Origin: Kangiellaceae bacterium
Lineage (GTDB): Bacteria; Pseudomonadota; Gammaproteobacteria; Enterobacterales; Kangiellaceae
Assembly (NCBI GenBank): GCA_030148365.1
Contig: JASBTO010000086.1
Span: forward strand, 1-10,577
DNA: 10,577 nt
Reading direction: 5' to 3'
Position numbers and translations under genes: made by a program. This document shows positions 1 through 7,534 of the stretch, in pieces (the stretch's first letter is position 1; every line of letters begins with the position of its first letter). Below the pieces are notes generated by a model. That model was not told where the DNA came from. It did no database searches and saw only the letters and a program-made list of their open reading frames with translations.

Positions 1-9
1 ACAAAAGCC

Positions 10-45
10 GCGGTTCGCCGTATGATCGGCGCCGCAATTTTTTTT
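10..45 (+). terminator. Probable intrinsic terminator of an upstream gene
   Basis: GCGG (10-13) pairs with CCGC (32-35) and CGCCG (16-20) pairs with CGGCG (27-31). Two unpaired T lie on the left arm and the loop is six bases. The stem is followed by AA and eight T (38-45). This is the layout of a rho-independent terminator on the plus strand, so it probably ends a gene outside the window and separates it from the dehydrogenase operon. Confidence 0.6.
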
Positions 46-81
46 ACGCCGCCCGCCCGCTACCCGCCCGCATTTCGCCGG

Positions 82-112
82 TTGGTCAATGCCCGGACTG
101 CGGCCTGATAAT
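82..112 (+). promoter_or_regulatory. Weak candidate promoter for the dehydrogenase operon
   Basis: A -10-like GATAAT lies at 107-112. TTGGTC at 82-87 could be a -35, but the 19-nt spacing is long. Transcription would start near 119, just ahead of the Shine-Dalgarno. The short space between the upstream terminator and the first gene implies a promoter somewhere here, but this exact assignment is weak. Confidence 0.3.
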
Positions 113-121
113 CCCCCGACC

Positions 122-128
122 AGGAGGA
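122..128 (+). promoter_or_regulatory. Ribosome binding site that fixes a TTG start
   Basis: AGGAGGA lies seven bases upstream of the TTG at 136. This near-perfect Shine-Dalgarno is the main reason to accept the rare TTG start for the E1 alpha gene. The next in-frame ATG is far inside the conserved region. Confidence 0.8.
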
Positions 129-135
129 AAGACCC

Positions 136-1209
136 TTGACGACTGTCGCCTCGTTTGAGATCAAACATCGCCAGTTTCTGGACGCCAATGGTAAGCCCGT
201 CAGCAAAAAGCTGCCGGATTTTGCCAAGGATACCGAACTGCTCCGCTCCCTTTATGCAGACATGATGCGGTTGCGGGTATTCGATGCCAAAGCTTATGCA
301 CTGCAAAGAACCGGCAATATGGGTACCTACCCCGCCTCCCTCGGTCAGGAAGCTATCGGCATCGGTTATGGTTCGGTGATGACCAAAGAGGATGTCTTGA
401 TCCCTTACTACCGCAGCACCGGCGGCCTGCTCAAACATGGCGTCACCATGGAAGAAATCCTGCTGTACTGGGGCGGCAACGAGGCCGGCAGTGATTACTC
501 CGTCGCCCGGGAAGACTTTCCCATCTGCGTGCCTATCGCCAACCAGTGCCTGCATGCGACCGGCGTGGCCACGGCCATCAAGATGCGCGGCCAGAAACGG
601 GCCGTCGTCACCGAAATCGGCGAAGGTGGCACCTCCGAAGGCGACTTCTATGAAGGCATCAATGTCGCCGGCATCTGGAATCTCGGCGTGGTCTTCGTCA
701 TCAACAACAACAAGTGGGCCATTTCCGTGCCCTCGGAAATCCAGACCGCTTGTGACACCTACGCCCAGAAAGCCATCTCCGCGGGTATCGAAGGTATCCA
801 GGTCGACGGCAATGACATCATCGCCATGCGCGAAGTCTCCGACTACGCGCTGGACAAGGCCCGTAACGGCGGCGGCGCGACCCTGATTGAAGCGGTTTCC
901 TACCGCCTTTGTGATCACACCACTGCCGATGACGCGTCCCGTTACCGGGACAAGGAAGAAGTCGAGAAAGGCTGGCAGGAAGAGCCGGTGCTGCGCTTGC
1001 GCAAATATCTCGAAAGCCAGAAAGCCTGGTCGGACAAGGACGAGGACAAACTGAAAGAGGAACTGGCCGCGGAAATCGAACAGGCCGTGGAAAACTATCG
1101 CAACACTCCCGTGCCGCCGCCGGAAGCCATGTTTGACAATCTTTATGCGGAGTTGCCCGACAGCGTCCGGCAACAGCGGCAAGCCGCCATCAAAAGAGGA
1201 GCCCAGTAA
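136..1209 (+). CDS. pdhA: 2-oxoacid (probably pyruvate) dehydrogenase E1 component, alpha subunit
   Basis: Alpha subunit (357 aa) of the thiamine-diphosphate decarboxylase that oxidatively decarboxylates a 2-oxoacid and hands the acyl group to lipoyl-E2 in the cytoplasm. Family hallmarks are the substrate-side segment around residues 58-72 (TGNMGTYPASLGQEA), the ThDP-binding region from 162 (GEGGTSEGDF) to the Asn run at 190-192, and the active-site loop with DHTTADD (260-266). Length is normal for an alpha2beta2-type E1. The start is TTG at 136, chosen because of the strong AGGAGGA just upstream. The stop overlaps the E1 beta ATG by one base, so the two subunits are translationally coupled. 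One oddity is that the usual GDG opening the ThDP motif is GEG (Glu163), at a magnesium-ligand position. A branched-chain 2-oxoacid substrate cannot be excluded; the E1 alpha family assignment is secure. Confidence 0.9.
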   Translation: MTTVASFEIKHRQFLDANGKPVSKKLPDFAKDTELLRSLYADMMRLRVFDAKAYALQRTGNMGTYPASLGQEAIGIGYGSVMTKEDVLIPYYRSTGGLLKHGVTMEEILLYWGGNEAGSDYSVAREDFPICVPIANQCLHATGVATAIKMRGQKRAVVTEIGEGGTSEGDFYEGINVAGIWNLGVVFVINNNKWAISVPSEIQTACDTYAQKAISAGIEGIQVDGNDIIAMREVSDYALDKARNGGGATLIEAVSYRLCDHTTADDASRYRDKEEVEKGWQEEPVLRLRKYLESQKAWSDKDEDKLKEELAAEIEQAVENYRNTPVPPPEAMFDNLYAELPDSVRQQRQAAIKRGAQ

Positions 1210-2189
1210 TGCCGGCGATTACTCTCATTGAAGCCGTCACCATGGCTCTTGAACACGAAATGAAGCAGGACGAAGAAGTGGTCCTGCTCGGGGAAGATGT
1301 CGGCGTTAACGGCGGTGTATTCCGCGCGACCGCCGGCCTGCAGGACAAGTTCGGCAAGGATCGGGTCATCGATACCCCGCTCGCGGAATCCATGATCGCC
1401 GGCCTCGCCATCGGCATGGCCGCCCAGGGCATGAAGCCGGTTGCCGAAATCCAGTTCATGGGCTTTATCTTTCCGGCTGTCGACCAGCTGTTTTGCCATG
1501 GCGCACGCATGCGCCACCGCACCCGCGGGCGCATCACCCTGCCCATGGTGATCCGGGCGCCTTTCGGCGGTGGCATCCACGCACCGGAGCATCATTCGGA
1601 ATCAACCGAGGCTCTGTTTGCCCATATTCCCGGCCTGAAAGTCGTGGTCCCGTCCAATCCGTCCCGGGCCTACGGCCTGATGCTCGCCGCCATCCGGGAC
1701 CCGGATCCGGTCATTTTCCTCGAGCCCAAACGGGTCTACCGGATCGTCAAACACGAAGTCGAAGACAACGGCGAGGCCTACCCGCTGGAAGCCTGTTTTG
1801 TCGATCGTGAGGGTACCGATATCACCCTGATCAGCTGGGGCGCCATGATGCACGAAACCCTGCAGGCCGCCGACAAGCTGGCCGAGGGCGGGATCAGCGC
1901 AGAAGTCATCGACGTCGCGACGGTCAGTCCCATTGATATGGACACCATTCTTGAATCAGTAGCCAAGACCGGTCGGGCCATGATTGTCCAGGAAGCGCCC
2001 AAATCCGGCGCCCTGGGATCGGAAATTGCCGCGGAGATTGCCGAGAAGGGTCTGATGCACCTGCTCGCGCCGATTGGCCGGGTTTCCGGTTATGATACGG
2101 TGATGCCTTACTACAAGCTGGAAAAACAATATCTACCGACCGTGGATCGCATCCTTGAGGAAGCGCGCAACCTGATGGAGTACCAATGA
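1209..2189 (+). CDS. pdhB: 2-oxoacid (probably pyruvate) dehydrogenase E1 component, beta subunit
   Basis: Beta subunit (326 aa) that completes the E1 heterotetramer and supplies the pyrimidine-side ThDP contacts. Visible landmarks are LLGEDVG (26-32), the cofactor-activating Glu60 in DTPLAES, QFMGFIFPAVDQ (82-93), the conserved His pair 128-129 in PEHHSES, and a transketolase C-terminal half with ISWGAM, TVSPIDMDTIL and IVQEAP. These are typical of PDH/BCKDH E1 beta chains. ATG at 1209 overlaps the E1 alpha stop (TAATG), and AGAGGAG at 1195-1201 provides a good ribosome site. The 3' end overlaps the E2 start as ATGA. All expected catalytic residues appear intact, unlike those of its two partners. 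Substrate (pyruvate versus branched chain) is inferred from overall resemblance only. Confidence 0.92.
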   Translation: MPAITLIEAVTMALEHEMKQDEEVVLLGEDVGVNGGVFRATAGLQDKFGKDRVIDTPLAESMIAGLAIGMAAQGMKPVAEIQFMGFIFPAVDQLFCHGARMRHRTRGRITLPMVIRAPFGGGIHAPEHHSESTEALFAHIPGLKVVVPSNPSRAYGLMLAAIRDPDPVIFLEPKRVYRIVKHEVEDNGEAYPLEACFVDREGTDITLISWGAMMHETLQAADKLAEGGISAEVIDVATVSPIDMDTILESVAKTGRAMIVQEAPKSGALGSEIAAEIAEKGLMHLLAPIGRVSGYDTVMPYYKLEKQYLPTVDRILEEARNLMEYQ

Positions 2190-3874
2190 AAGTCTTTAAC
2201 CTCCCCGATTTAGGAGAAGGCCTGCCGGACGCCGAAATTGTCCGCTGGCTGGTCAAGGAAGGCGACACCGTCAAGGTCGATCAGCCGATGGTGGAGATGG
2301 AAACGGCCAAGGCCGTGGTTGAAGTACCTTCTCCCTTTAACGGCCGCATCAGCAAACTGAATGGCCAGGCTGGTGACGTCATTCCGGTCGGTGCCGCGCT
2401 GGTCGAGTTTGACGGCGCCGAATCGCCAACCGCCCCGGAGCAGAAAGCGGACGAGAAACCGGCGAGAGCCAAACCGATATCGCCAAAAGCCGCCATGGCC
2501 GGCAGCCAGGTCTTCAAATTGCCGGATCTCGGTGAAGGCTTGCCGGACGCGGAAATCGTTCGCTGGCTGGTGGATCAGGGCGACACCGTCAAGGTCGATC
2601 AACCCATGGTCGAGATGGAAACCGCCAAAGCCGTGGTCGAAGTCCCCTCCCCCTATGCCGGCACCATTGCCCGGCTACACGGGCAGGCTGGCGATGTAAT
2701 CACCGTTGGCGCACCGCTGGTGGAATTTGGCGACGTAGCGGGCGCCGGAAGCTCTGATGCAGAGCCGCAGGACGACAGCGACGCCAAGCCGGCCGATGCT
2801 GGCACCGTGGTCGGCTCCGTGCAGGTAGGCGATCAGATAGTCGCGGAATCTGCCAACGCCGTTGTCAAGGCGCTGGCCCGCAAACTGAAAGTGGATTTGA
2901 CCCGTGTCAAAGGTACGGGCCCCGAGGGAAAAATCACCCAGTCAGACGTCCGCACCGCTGCCGCCTCCGGCGCATCCGAGGACAGCGTTGCTGCGGCACC
3001 GACCGACTCTGCCGATACCGGCACCGCCACGGACAACCCACTCGCCTACCGGGCTTCTCCGGCTGTGCGCGCCCTGGCGCGGAAACTGGACGTCGATCTG
3101 GGCCGTTGCCAGGCCACCGGCAAAAAAGGTTCCATTACCCGGGATGACGTGCAGAAAGCCTCCAATGGCGGCGCCAGCGCGCCGACCCGGACCCGGGCGC
3201 GGACCGGCGACAGCGGCCTGCCCAGCGTCAGTGTCGAGGTTCAACCGGAAGCGGTACGGGGTGTTCGCCGGGCGATGGCGATGGCCATGGCCAACTCCCA
3301 CGCCAACGTGGTGCCCACGACCCTCGTGGAGGATGCGGATATCAGTGCCTGGCGCAAGGGTGAGGATTCCCTGGCCCGTTACGTGCGGGCGCTGGTCGCC
3401 GGCGCGAAAGCCGTGCCGGCCCTGAATGCCTGGTTCGACGGTGACAAGATGGAGCGACTGCTGCATCCCCAGGTCCACGTCGGAATCGCCATCGATTCCG
3501 CCGACGGCCTGTACGTACCGGTCGTCCATGGTGCTGACAGGATGAACGCCGGGGAAGTCCGCGGCCGCGTTCAGGAGTTGCGAGACAAGATCAAGAGCAA
3601 ATCCCTGAAGCAGGATGACCAGATGGGCGCGACCATCACCCTGTCCAACTATGGCTCCATAGCCGGACGCTACGGAACGCCCGTGGTTTCGCCGCCGCAG
3701 GTTGCCATTCTGGGAACGGGCCGGTTCCGCAACGAGCTGCAACTGACCGCGAAAGGCATCGAGTCCCACCGCATGTTGCCCCTGTCGCTGTCCTTTGACC
3801 ACCGGGCCTGCACCGGTGGCGAGGCCGCGCGCTTCCTCGCCGCCATCATCGAGGATCTGCAGGCCCCGTCCTGA
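2186..3874 (+). CDS. pdhC: Dihydrolipoyl acyltransferase (E2) with duplicated lipoyl and duplicated E3-binding domains
   Basis: Core E2 (562 aa) that takes the acyl group from E1 on a lipoyl arm and transfers it to CoA. Domain order: lipoyl domain 1 (about 2-76, lipoyl Lys42 in ETAKAV), Ala/Pro linker, lipoyl domain 2 (about 108-182, Lys148), acidic linker, E3-binding domain 1 (about 223-258, GTGPEGKIT), linker, E3-binding domain 2 (about 290-326, SPAVRALAR and TGKKGSIT), then the acyltransferase domain (about 355-562). The catalytic His is H539 in SFDHR. The usual DHRxxDG reads DHRACTGG, so Thr543 replaces the conserved Asp. The segment between DISAW and the ALNAWF region is shorter than in textbook E2s. 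The start is ATG 2186 in an ATGA overlap with E1 beta, with GGAG five bases upstream. A terminator follows. The family is certain; acetyl specificity is inferred from the operon. Confidence 0.92.
   Translation: MKVFNLPDLGEGLPDAEIVRWLVKEGDTVKVDQPMVEMETAKAVVEVPSPFNGRISKLNGQAGDVIPVGAALVEFDGAESPTAPEQKADEKPARAKPISPKAAMAGSQVFKLPDLGEGLPDAEIVRWLVDQGDTVKVDQPMVEMETAKAVVEVPSPYAGTIARLHGQAGDVITVGAPLVEFGDVAGAGSSDAEPQDDSDAKPADAGTVVGSVQVGDQIVAESANAVVKALARKLKVDLTRVKGTGPEGKITQSDVRTAAASGASEDSVAAAPTDSADTGTATDNPLAYRASPAVRALARKLDVDLGRCQATGKKGSITRDDVQKASNGGASAPTRTRARTGDSGLPSVSVEVQPEAVRGVRRAMAMAMANSHANVVPTTLVEDADISAWRKGEDSLARYVRALVAGAKAVPALNAWFDGDKMERLLHPQVHVGIAIDSADGLYVPVVHGADRMNAGEVRGRVQELRDKIKSKSLKQDDQMGATITLSNYGSIAGRYGTPVVSPPQVAILGTGRFRNELQLTAKGIESHRMLPLSLSFDHRACTGGEAARFLAAIIEDLQAPS
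2192..2413 (+). repeat. Lipoyl-domain duplication, copy 1
   Basis: This segment encodes E2 residues 3-76 and is repeated 318 bases (106 codons) downstream. By eye the two protein copies differ at about 13 of 74-75 positions. A 23-base stretch starting at 2261 is identical to that at 2579. The high nucleotide identity suggests a fairly recent duplication or ongoing homogenisation. Confidence 0.85.
2510..2731 (+). repeat. Lipoyl-domain duplication, copy 2
   Basis: This segment encodes E2 residues 109-182, the second lipoyl domain with lipoyl Lys148. Differences from copy 1 cluster in the second half of the domain (for example FN to YA after VPSP). The region around the lipoylated lysine is the same in both. 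Confidence 0.85.
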
Positions 3875-3890
3875 ATCAACTGAAACATCC

Positions 3891-3917
3891 AAAGGCGCCT
3901 TCCCGGCGCCTTTTTTT
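3891..3917 (+). terminator. Intrinsic terminator of the dehydrogenase operon
   Basis: AAAGGCGCC (3891-3899) pairs perfectly with GGCGCCTTT (3905-3913) around a five-base loop, and seven T run from 3911 to 3917. It lies 16 bases after the E2 stop. It isolates the E1/E2 operon from the phosphodiesterase gene. Confidence 0.92.
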
Positions 3918-3920
3918 GCC

Positions 3921-3949
3921 TTGGTGACAGGGATTGATTGAGGCACAAT
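3921..3949 (+). promoter_or_regulatory. Weak candidate promoter for the phosphodiesterase gene
   Basis: TTGGTG (3921-3926) and CACAAT (3944-3949) are separated by 17 bases. They match the sigma-70 boxes at three and four of six positions. A promoter is expected here because a strong terminator lies just upstream, but the match is poor. Confidence 0.3.
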
Positions 3950-3975
3950 ACAAAAAATTCCCTGCAAGGAAGCCG

Positions 3976-4743
3976 ATGCAGCCCTCCCCCCTGATCGGAC
4001 ATCGCGGACTGGCCCGCCTGGCGCCGGAAAACACCATGGCCGGATTCGCCAAGGTCGTCGAACACGGTATCGCCTGGGTGGAGTTTGATGTTCACCTGAC
4101 GCGAGACAATCAACTTGCGGTTATTCACGATGCCCGTCTGGGCCGGACCACCACGGGCACCGGCCTTGTTGGCGAGACCGACAGCCAAGTCCTTTCAACC
4201 CTGGATGCCGGCAGCTGGTTTGGCCCTCAATACACCGGTGAACGGCTTCCGGACCTTGCGCAGGTCCTGGCTTATTGCAGCTCGCAGAGTCTGGGCGTCA
4301 ACATTGAAGTAAAGCCCGAACCACATCGACGGGTTGCGCTCTGCGAGGCCCTTGCCGCCACAGTTGCCACCAGCGGCTACGCCGGTGCCGGATCACCGCT
4401 GCTGTTTTCCAGTTTCGATGCCGACATACTTGCCGAACTCCAGGCTCTGATGCCCGGAGTCCACCGCGCGCTGGCAAGAGACATGCCAGTCTGGCGAACA
4501 AGGTCTCTCATGGCGCGGCTGAAAAAGCTCGACTGCAAGGCGCTGCATATTCACCGGGCGCGGATCAGCAAAAGCCTGATCCGCGCCGTCAAGGCCGAGC
4601 AACTCTGGCTGGGTGTTTTTACCGTCAACGATCAGGCCAGGGCCGATCGACTCTGGGCGCAGGGCGTCGATTATATTTTCAGCGACCTGCCCCTGAAACC
4701 GCTAACCGCTGCTCCCCAATCGCCATTCGCGGGTGCCGCCTGA
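3976..4743 (+). CDS. ugpQ: Glycerophosphodiester phosphodiesterase, cytosolic UgpQ type
   Basis: Hydrolyses deacylated phospholipid headgroup diesters to sn-glycerol 3-phosphate and an alcohol. The 255-aa product has the full GDPD active site: GHRG with catalytic His9-Arg10, APENT (Glu18), the metal pair Glu36/Asp38 in VEFDVHL, catalytic His51 in IHDARL, and Glu111/Lys113 in NIEVKP. C-terminal landmarks LLFSSFD, VFTVND and YIFSDLP follow the E. coli UgpQ pattern. There is no signal peptide, so it should act in the cytoplasm. I chose ATG 3976 because AAGGA lies five bases upstream and the protein then starts just before the conserved GHRG; an in-frame TTG at 3934 would add 14 unconserved residues and has no good ribosome site. 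It appears monocistronic and no ugp transport genes are nearby. Confidence 0.92.
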   Translation: MQPSPLIGHRGLARLAPENTMAGFAKVVEHGIAWVEFDVHLTRDNQLAVIHDARLGRTTTGTGLVGETDSQVLSTLDAGSWFGPQYTGERLPDLAQVLAYCSSQSLGVNIEVKPEPHRRVALCEALAATVATSGYAGAGSPLLFSSFDADILAELQALMPGVHRALARDMPVWRTRSLMARLKKLDCKALHIHRARISKSLIRAVKAEQLWLGVFTVNDQARADRLWAQGVDYIFSDLPLKPLTAAPQSPFAGAA

Positions 4744-4792
4744 CGGACCTTGCAGACTGCGGTCGGTGCAGATTTCTTCCGTAATTTCAAAA

Positions 4793-4801
4793 TGATATAA
4801 T
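4793..4801 (+). promoter_or_regulatory. Extended -10 promoter upstream of the first TPR/cyclase-like gene
   Basis: TGATATAAT at 4793-4801 is a perfect extended -10 (TGn plus TATAAT at 4796-4801). The sequence 17 bases upstream (TTTCTT, 4773-4778) is a weak -35, which an extended -10 can tolerate. Transcription would start near 4808 and leave a leader of about 115 bases before ATG 4923. Confidence 0.65.
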
Positions 4802-4833
4802 CCGGGTCAAGGTCGTCACTCGAATCCGCCGGC

Positions 4834-4848
4834 TTTGCACTCTGCAAA
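4834..4848 (+). promoter_or_regulatory. Perfect inverted repeat in the leader, possible operator
   Basis: TTTGCA (4834-4839) and TGCAAA (4843-4848) form a perfect 6-3-6 inverted repeat about 33 bases downstream of the -10. Its symmetry suits a dimeric repressor just downstream of the start site, or a short RNA hairpin. No T run follows, so it is not a terminator. The regulator is unknown. Confidence 0.4.
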
Positions 4849-4922
4849 ATTCCGACAGGCGGGAAAAGTCGACCAGCTTGCGCGCTATCGATACCTGCAC
4901 CTCAAGGTATCCGGGATCAGGG

Positions 4923-7517
4923 ATGGGACTATGGCGCACCACAATCTCACAGGATTGCAAAACCTCGCGCCCTCACCGGGACGCCGTTCAGCCCGTGTCT
5001 CACCGTAGCCACATTCGCTGGTCTGCTTTTTTCCGTGAACTCGGCAAGCGCCGGGTAGTACAGGTGGCTCTTGCCTATGCGGGGGTTTCCTGGCTGCTGA
5101 TCCAGGTCGCGGACACGGCAGTTGACGCATTTGACCTGCCGCTCTGGCTCCTGAAGCTTGCTTTTGTCATTCTGTTCCTCGGGTTTCCGATCATCATCAT
5201 CCTCACCTGGGTATTTGATCTTGGCCCCCGGGGGTTGACGGCGTCGTCTGAACCCCGAAATCTGGTTACGGATTCGACCGATACACAGGGTACCGGCACC
5301 TTGTGCCTGTTATGTGCCGAAATTGTCGGCTATGAAGCCGTCAAAGCCAGTCATTCAGGCGAAGCGGAAAACCTTCTCAATTATACTTACGCGTCCATAC
5401 GGCCACTGCTCGCCAACTGCGAAGGCGAATTCGTCAAAACCCTGGGCGACAGCATCATCAGCACTTTCCGGTCGCCAGAGCAGGCGCTGTCCTGCGCGCT
5501 GCAGGTCCAACATAAACTTCAGCATTCCGGCGACCTGAGTATCCGGATATCTTTGCACTACGGGGATTGTGTTCGGGACGGTAACCTGGTCGCCGGTGAC
5601 AGTGTCAACGAGTGCCTGCACCTTGGCGCTGTTGCCGAGCCTGGCGGCATTGTCGTGTCGGAAAGCTTCCGCTCGCAGCTCGATAAAAATGACCCCCGAT
5701 CTGCAGGTGCGGATTGGCGGCAGGTTTCTTCAGAAGCGCCTGGCACGCCCTCCGGTTTTACTCTCGATCCAGCTGCTGTCAGACATGCCGGCGAATGCCT
5801 CGTGACTGCGCATCCACCACCGGTCCCCCCTGCCACCAGCCATTTGCCGCGCCGGGCCAAACTGCTGACAAGTCTGGCGCTGGTGCTGTTTCTGACTGGC
5901 GGCTTCTATTTTTACAAGGATTACTTTTCCGAACTGATTAATTTCGAGGAAGTCCCGTCCCTGGCGATCCTGCCCTTTGCCAATGTCACCGGCGACGCAT
6001 CTCTCGCGTACCTTTCTGACGGCCTTACCGACGAACTTATCAATCTGACCAGTCGCATTCCCTCACTGAGGGTAGCGTCGCGCACTTCCACCTACGCCCT
6101 GCAAGGAAAATCCTACAATGCGGAAGAGCTCGGCGAACGACTCGGTGTCGACTTTTTCCTCGAGGGCAGCGTCCGCAAGGACCGGGATCGGATGCGGGTA
6201 CTGGTGCGCTTGTTCGATATCGAAAAAAATAACGCTATCTGGAGTCAGACCTATGACCTGTCGCTCGAAGAGTTTTTCAGAACCCGGGAAGAAATCGCCC
6301 GCAAGACCCTTGCCCACTTGCAGATCCCGTCAGGAGAAGTGCCCTCCCGATTGCTCGCCGATACGCCGACCCGAGACCCCAAAGCCATGGAGATATTTCT
6401 CAAAGGCCAGGAAATCCTGCGCAAACCGGCTACCATGGAAAGTCTGGCCCAGGCGGAGCAACGCTTTCAGGATGCACTGCTGATGGACGCAAATTTTCTG
6501 GAAGCAGAAGCCGGACTCTGTGAAGTCTATCTGGCGAGATACCAGATCACGGCATCGGACACCCGATTCAAAACCGCGGAATCCCAGTGCCAGCGGATTG
6601 AAACCAGGGCCAGCAACGCTATCGACGGACTACTGTCCCTGACGGAATTTTATCTGGAAGCCAGCCGCTATGAGCGGGCCCGGCATTATGCGGAGCAAGC
6701 CCTGCAGAACGACCGCTACAACGCCCGGGCCCGCATGCTGCTCGGGGAGTTGCAGTCGCTGCAGAACCGCCCCCAGGAAGCCTTGCAGAATTTTAGCGAA
6801 GCCCGCAGCCTTGACCCCGGCCACTGGGAAACCCACTACTACCTGGGCCGGCACTATTATCGAACCGGTGATTACCAGCTCGCTCTCGACAGCTTCCGGA
6901 AAGCAGTTCAACTTGAACCGGACAGTGCCAATCCCTACACGAATCTCGGTGCCGTTCTGCTTTCCACCTATGATTTCGCCGGGGCCGCCGCCGCCTTTGA
7001 CAAGGCGGTTGCGATTGCACCAACCCGGGGCGGCTATTCAAACTCCGGCGCCATGCATTACTATCTGGGCAACTATGACAAGGCGGTCAATCTTTACCTG
7101 GAAGCGCTGCAGCTGGCGCCGGATGATGCCCGCCTCTGGGGTAATCTGGCTGACGCCTATTTCCGGATCCCGGGCAAGACCCGGCAGGCGCAGGGGGCGT
7201 ATGCCAAAGCAATCGAGCGCGCGCGAAAATCCATGTTGCTCAAAGCCCCCGATGTCGAAGAGTTGACCAGCCTGTCGTGGTACCTGCTAAGAGCCGGCGA
7301 CGCGACCGAAGCGGCGCAAATCCTGGACCGGGCAATCGCCCAGGCGCCACAAGATCCCGATGTGCTCATCCAGCAAGGTATGATGTACCTGGAAAAGCAG
7401 CAAACCCGACTGGCCCTCGAGTCCTTTAATCAAGCCATCGACAATGGTTATTCGTATGAGCTGCTAAGCGTTCTCCCGGATATTCCTGAACCGGTCCGGG
7501 CGAATTTTCGTCAATAG
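4923..7517 (+). CDS. Membrane protein: degenerate class III cyclase domain, TolB-N/FlgO-like domain and TPR array (paralog A)
   Basis: An 864-aa membrane protein. It has an N-terminal hairpin of two helices (about 46-65 and 75-98) with positive RELGKRR before it and VFDLGPRGL after it. A class III cyclase-homology domain follows (about 125-255), then a third helix (about 313-331), a TolB-N/FlgO-like domain (about 345-467: LAILPFANVTGD, SDGLTDELI, LEGSVRK) and TPRs (about 485-845). Charges predict a cytoplasmic cyclase-like part and periplasmic TPRs. The first metal Asp is Glu133 (AEIVGY), Lys172 and Asp176 are kept (KTLGD), Asn229 is kept, and the transition-state Arg is His233, so cyclase activity is doubtful. 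The start is uncertain: ATG 4923 has GGGA six bases upstream, TTG 4878 is possible, and GTG 4995 matches where the paralog begins. It likely shares a transcript with the small gene that follows. The ligand is unknown. Confidence 0.82.
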   Translation: MGLWRTTISQDCKTSRPHRDAVQPVSHRSHIRWSAFFRELGKRRVVQVALAYAGVSWLLIQVADTAVDAFDLPLWLLKLAFVILFLGFPIIIILTWVFDLGPRGLTASSEPRNLVTDSTDTQGTGTLCLLCAEIVGYEAVKASHSGEAENLLNYTYASIRPLLANCEGEFVKTLGDSIISTFRSPEQALSCALQVQHKLQHSGDLSIRISLHYGDCVRDGNLVAGDSVNECLHLGAVAEPGGIVVSESFRSQLDKNDPRSAGADWRQVSSEAPGTPSGFTLDPAAVRHAGECLVTAHPPPVPPATSHLPRRAKLLTSLALVLFLTGGFYFYKDYFSELINFEEVPSLAILPFANVTGDASLAYLSDGLTDELINLTSRIPSLRVASRTSTYALQGKSYNAEELGERLGVDFFLEGSVRKDRDRMRVLVRLFDIEKNNAIWSQTYDLSLEEFFRTREEIARKTLAHLQIPSGEVPSRLLADTPTRDPKAMEIFLKGQEILRKPATMESLAQAEQRFQDALLMDANFLEAEAGLCEVYLARYQITASDTRFKTAESQCQRIETRASNAIDGLLSLTEFYLEASRYERARHYAEQALQNDRYNARARMLLGELQSLQNRPQEALQNFSEARSLDPGHWETHYYLGRHYYRTGDYQLALDSFRKAVQLEPDSANPYTNLGAVLLSTYDFAGAAAAFDKAVAIAPTRGGYSNSGAMHYYLGNYDKAVNLYLEALQLAPDDARLWGNLADAYFRIPGKTRQAQGAYAKAIERARKSMLLKAPDVEELTSLSWYLLRAGDATEAAQILDRAIAQAPQDPDVLIQQGMMYLEKQQTRLALESFNQAIDNGYSYELLSVLPDIPEPVRANFRQ

Positions 7518-7521
7518 TGAC

Positions 7522-7528
7522 AAGGAGA
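7522..7528 (+). promoter_or_regulatory. Ribosome binding site that fixes the start of the small exported protein
   Basis: AAGGAGA lies six bases before ATG 7535. It favours that start over an in-frame GTG at 7517 that overlaps the preceding stop and has no such site. Confidence 0.8.
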
Positions 7529-7534
7529 CAATTC

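Noticed and set aside
2942..3967. Long open frame (341 codons) on the minus strand opposite the E2 gene
   Set aside because: It lies antisense to an unmistakable E2 catalytic domain and runs across the terminator. Its product is Gly/Arg/His-rich with no family features. It is a GC-rich shadow.
3934..3975. TTG start that would lengthen the phosphodiesterase by 14 residues
   Set aside because: No good ribosome site, and the added residues precede the normal N-terminus of the family, whereas ATG 3976 has AAGGA at good spacing.
4746..4764. Possible terminator hairpin (GACC ... GGTC) after the phosphodiesterase gene
   Set aside because: The stem is interrupted, the inner loop is only three bases, and GATTTCTTCC downstream is not a real T run.
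4878..4922. TTG start for paralog A
   Set aside because: The added 15 residues have no counterpart in paralog B and the ribosome site spacing is poor. It cannot be ruled out completely.
5313..5680. Calling paralog A an active adenylate cyclase
   Set aside because: The first metal Asp is Glu and the transition-state Arg is His, so activity cannot be claimed from the sequence.
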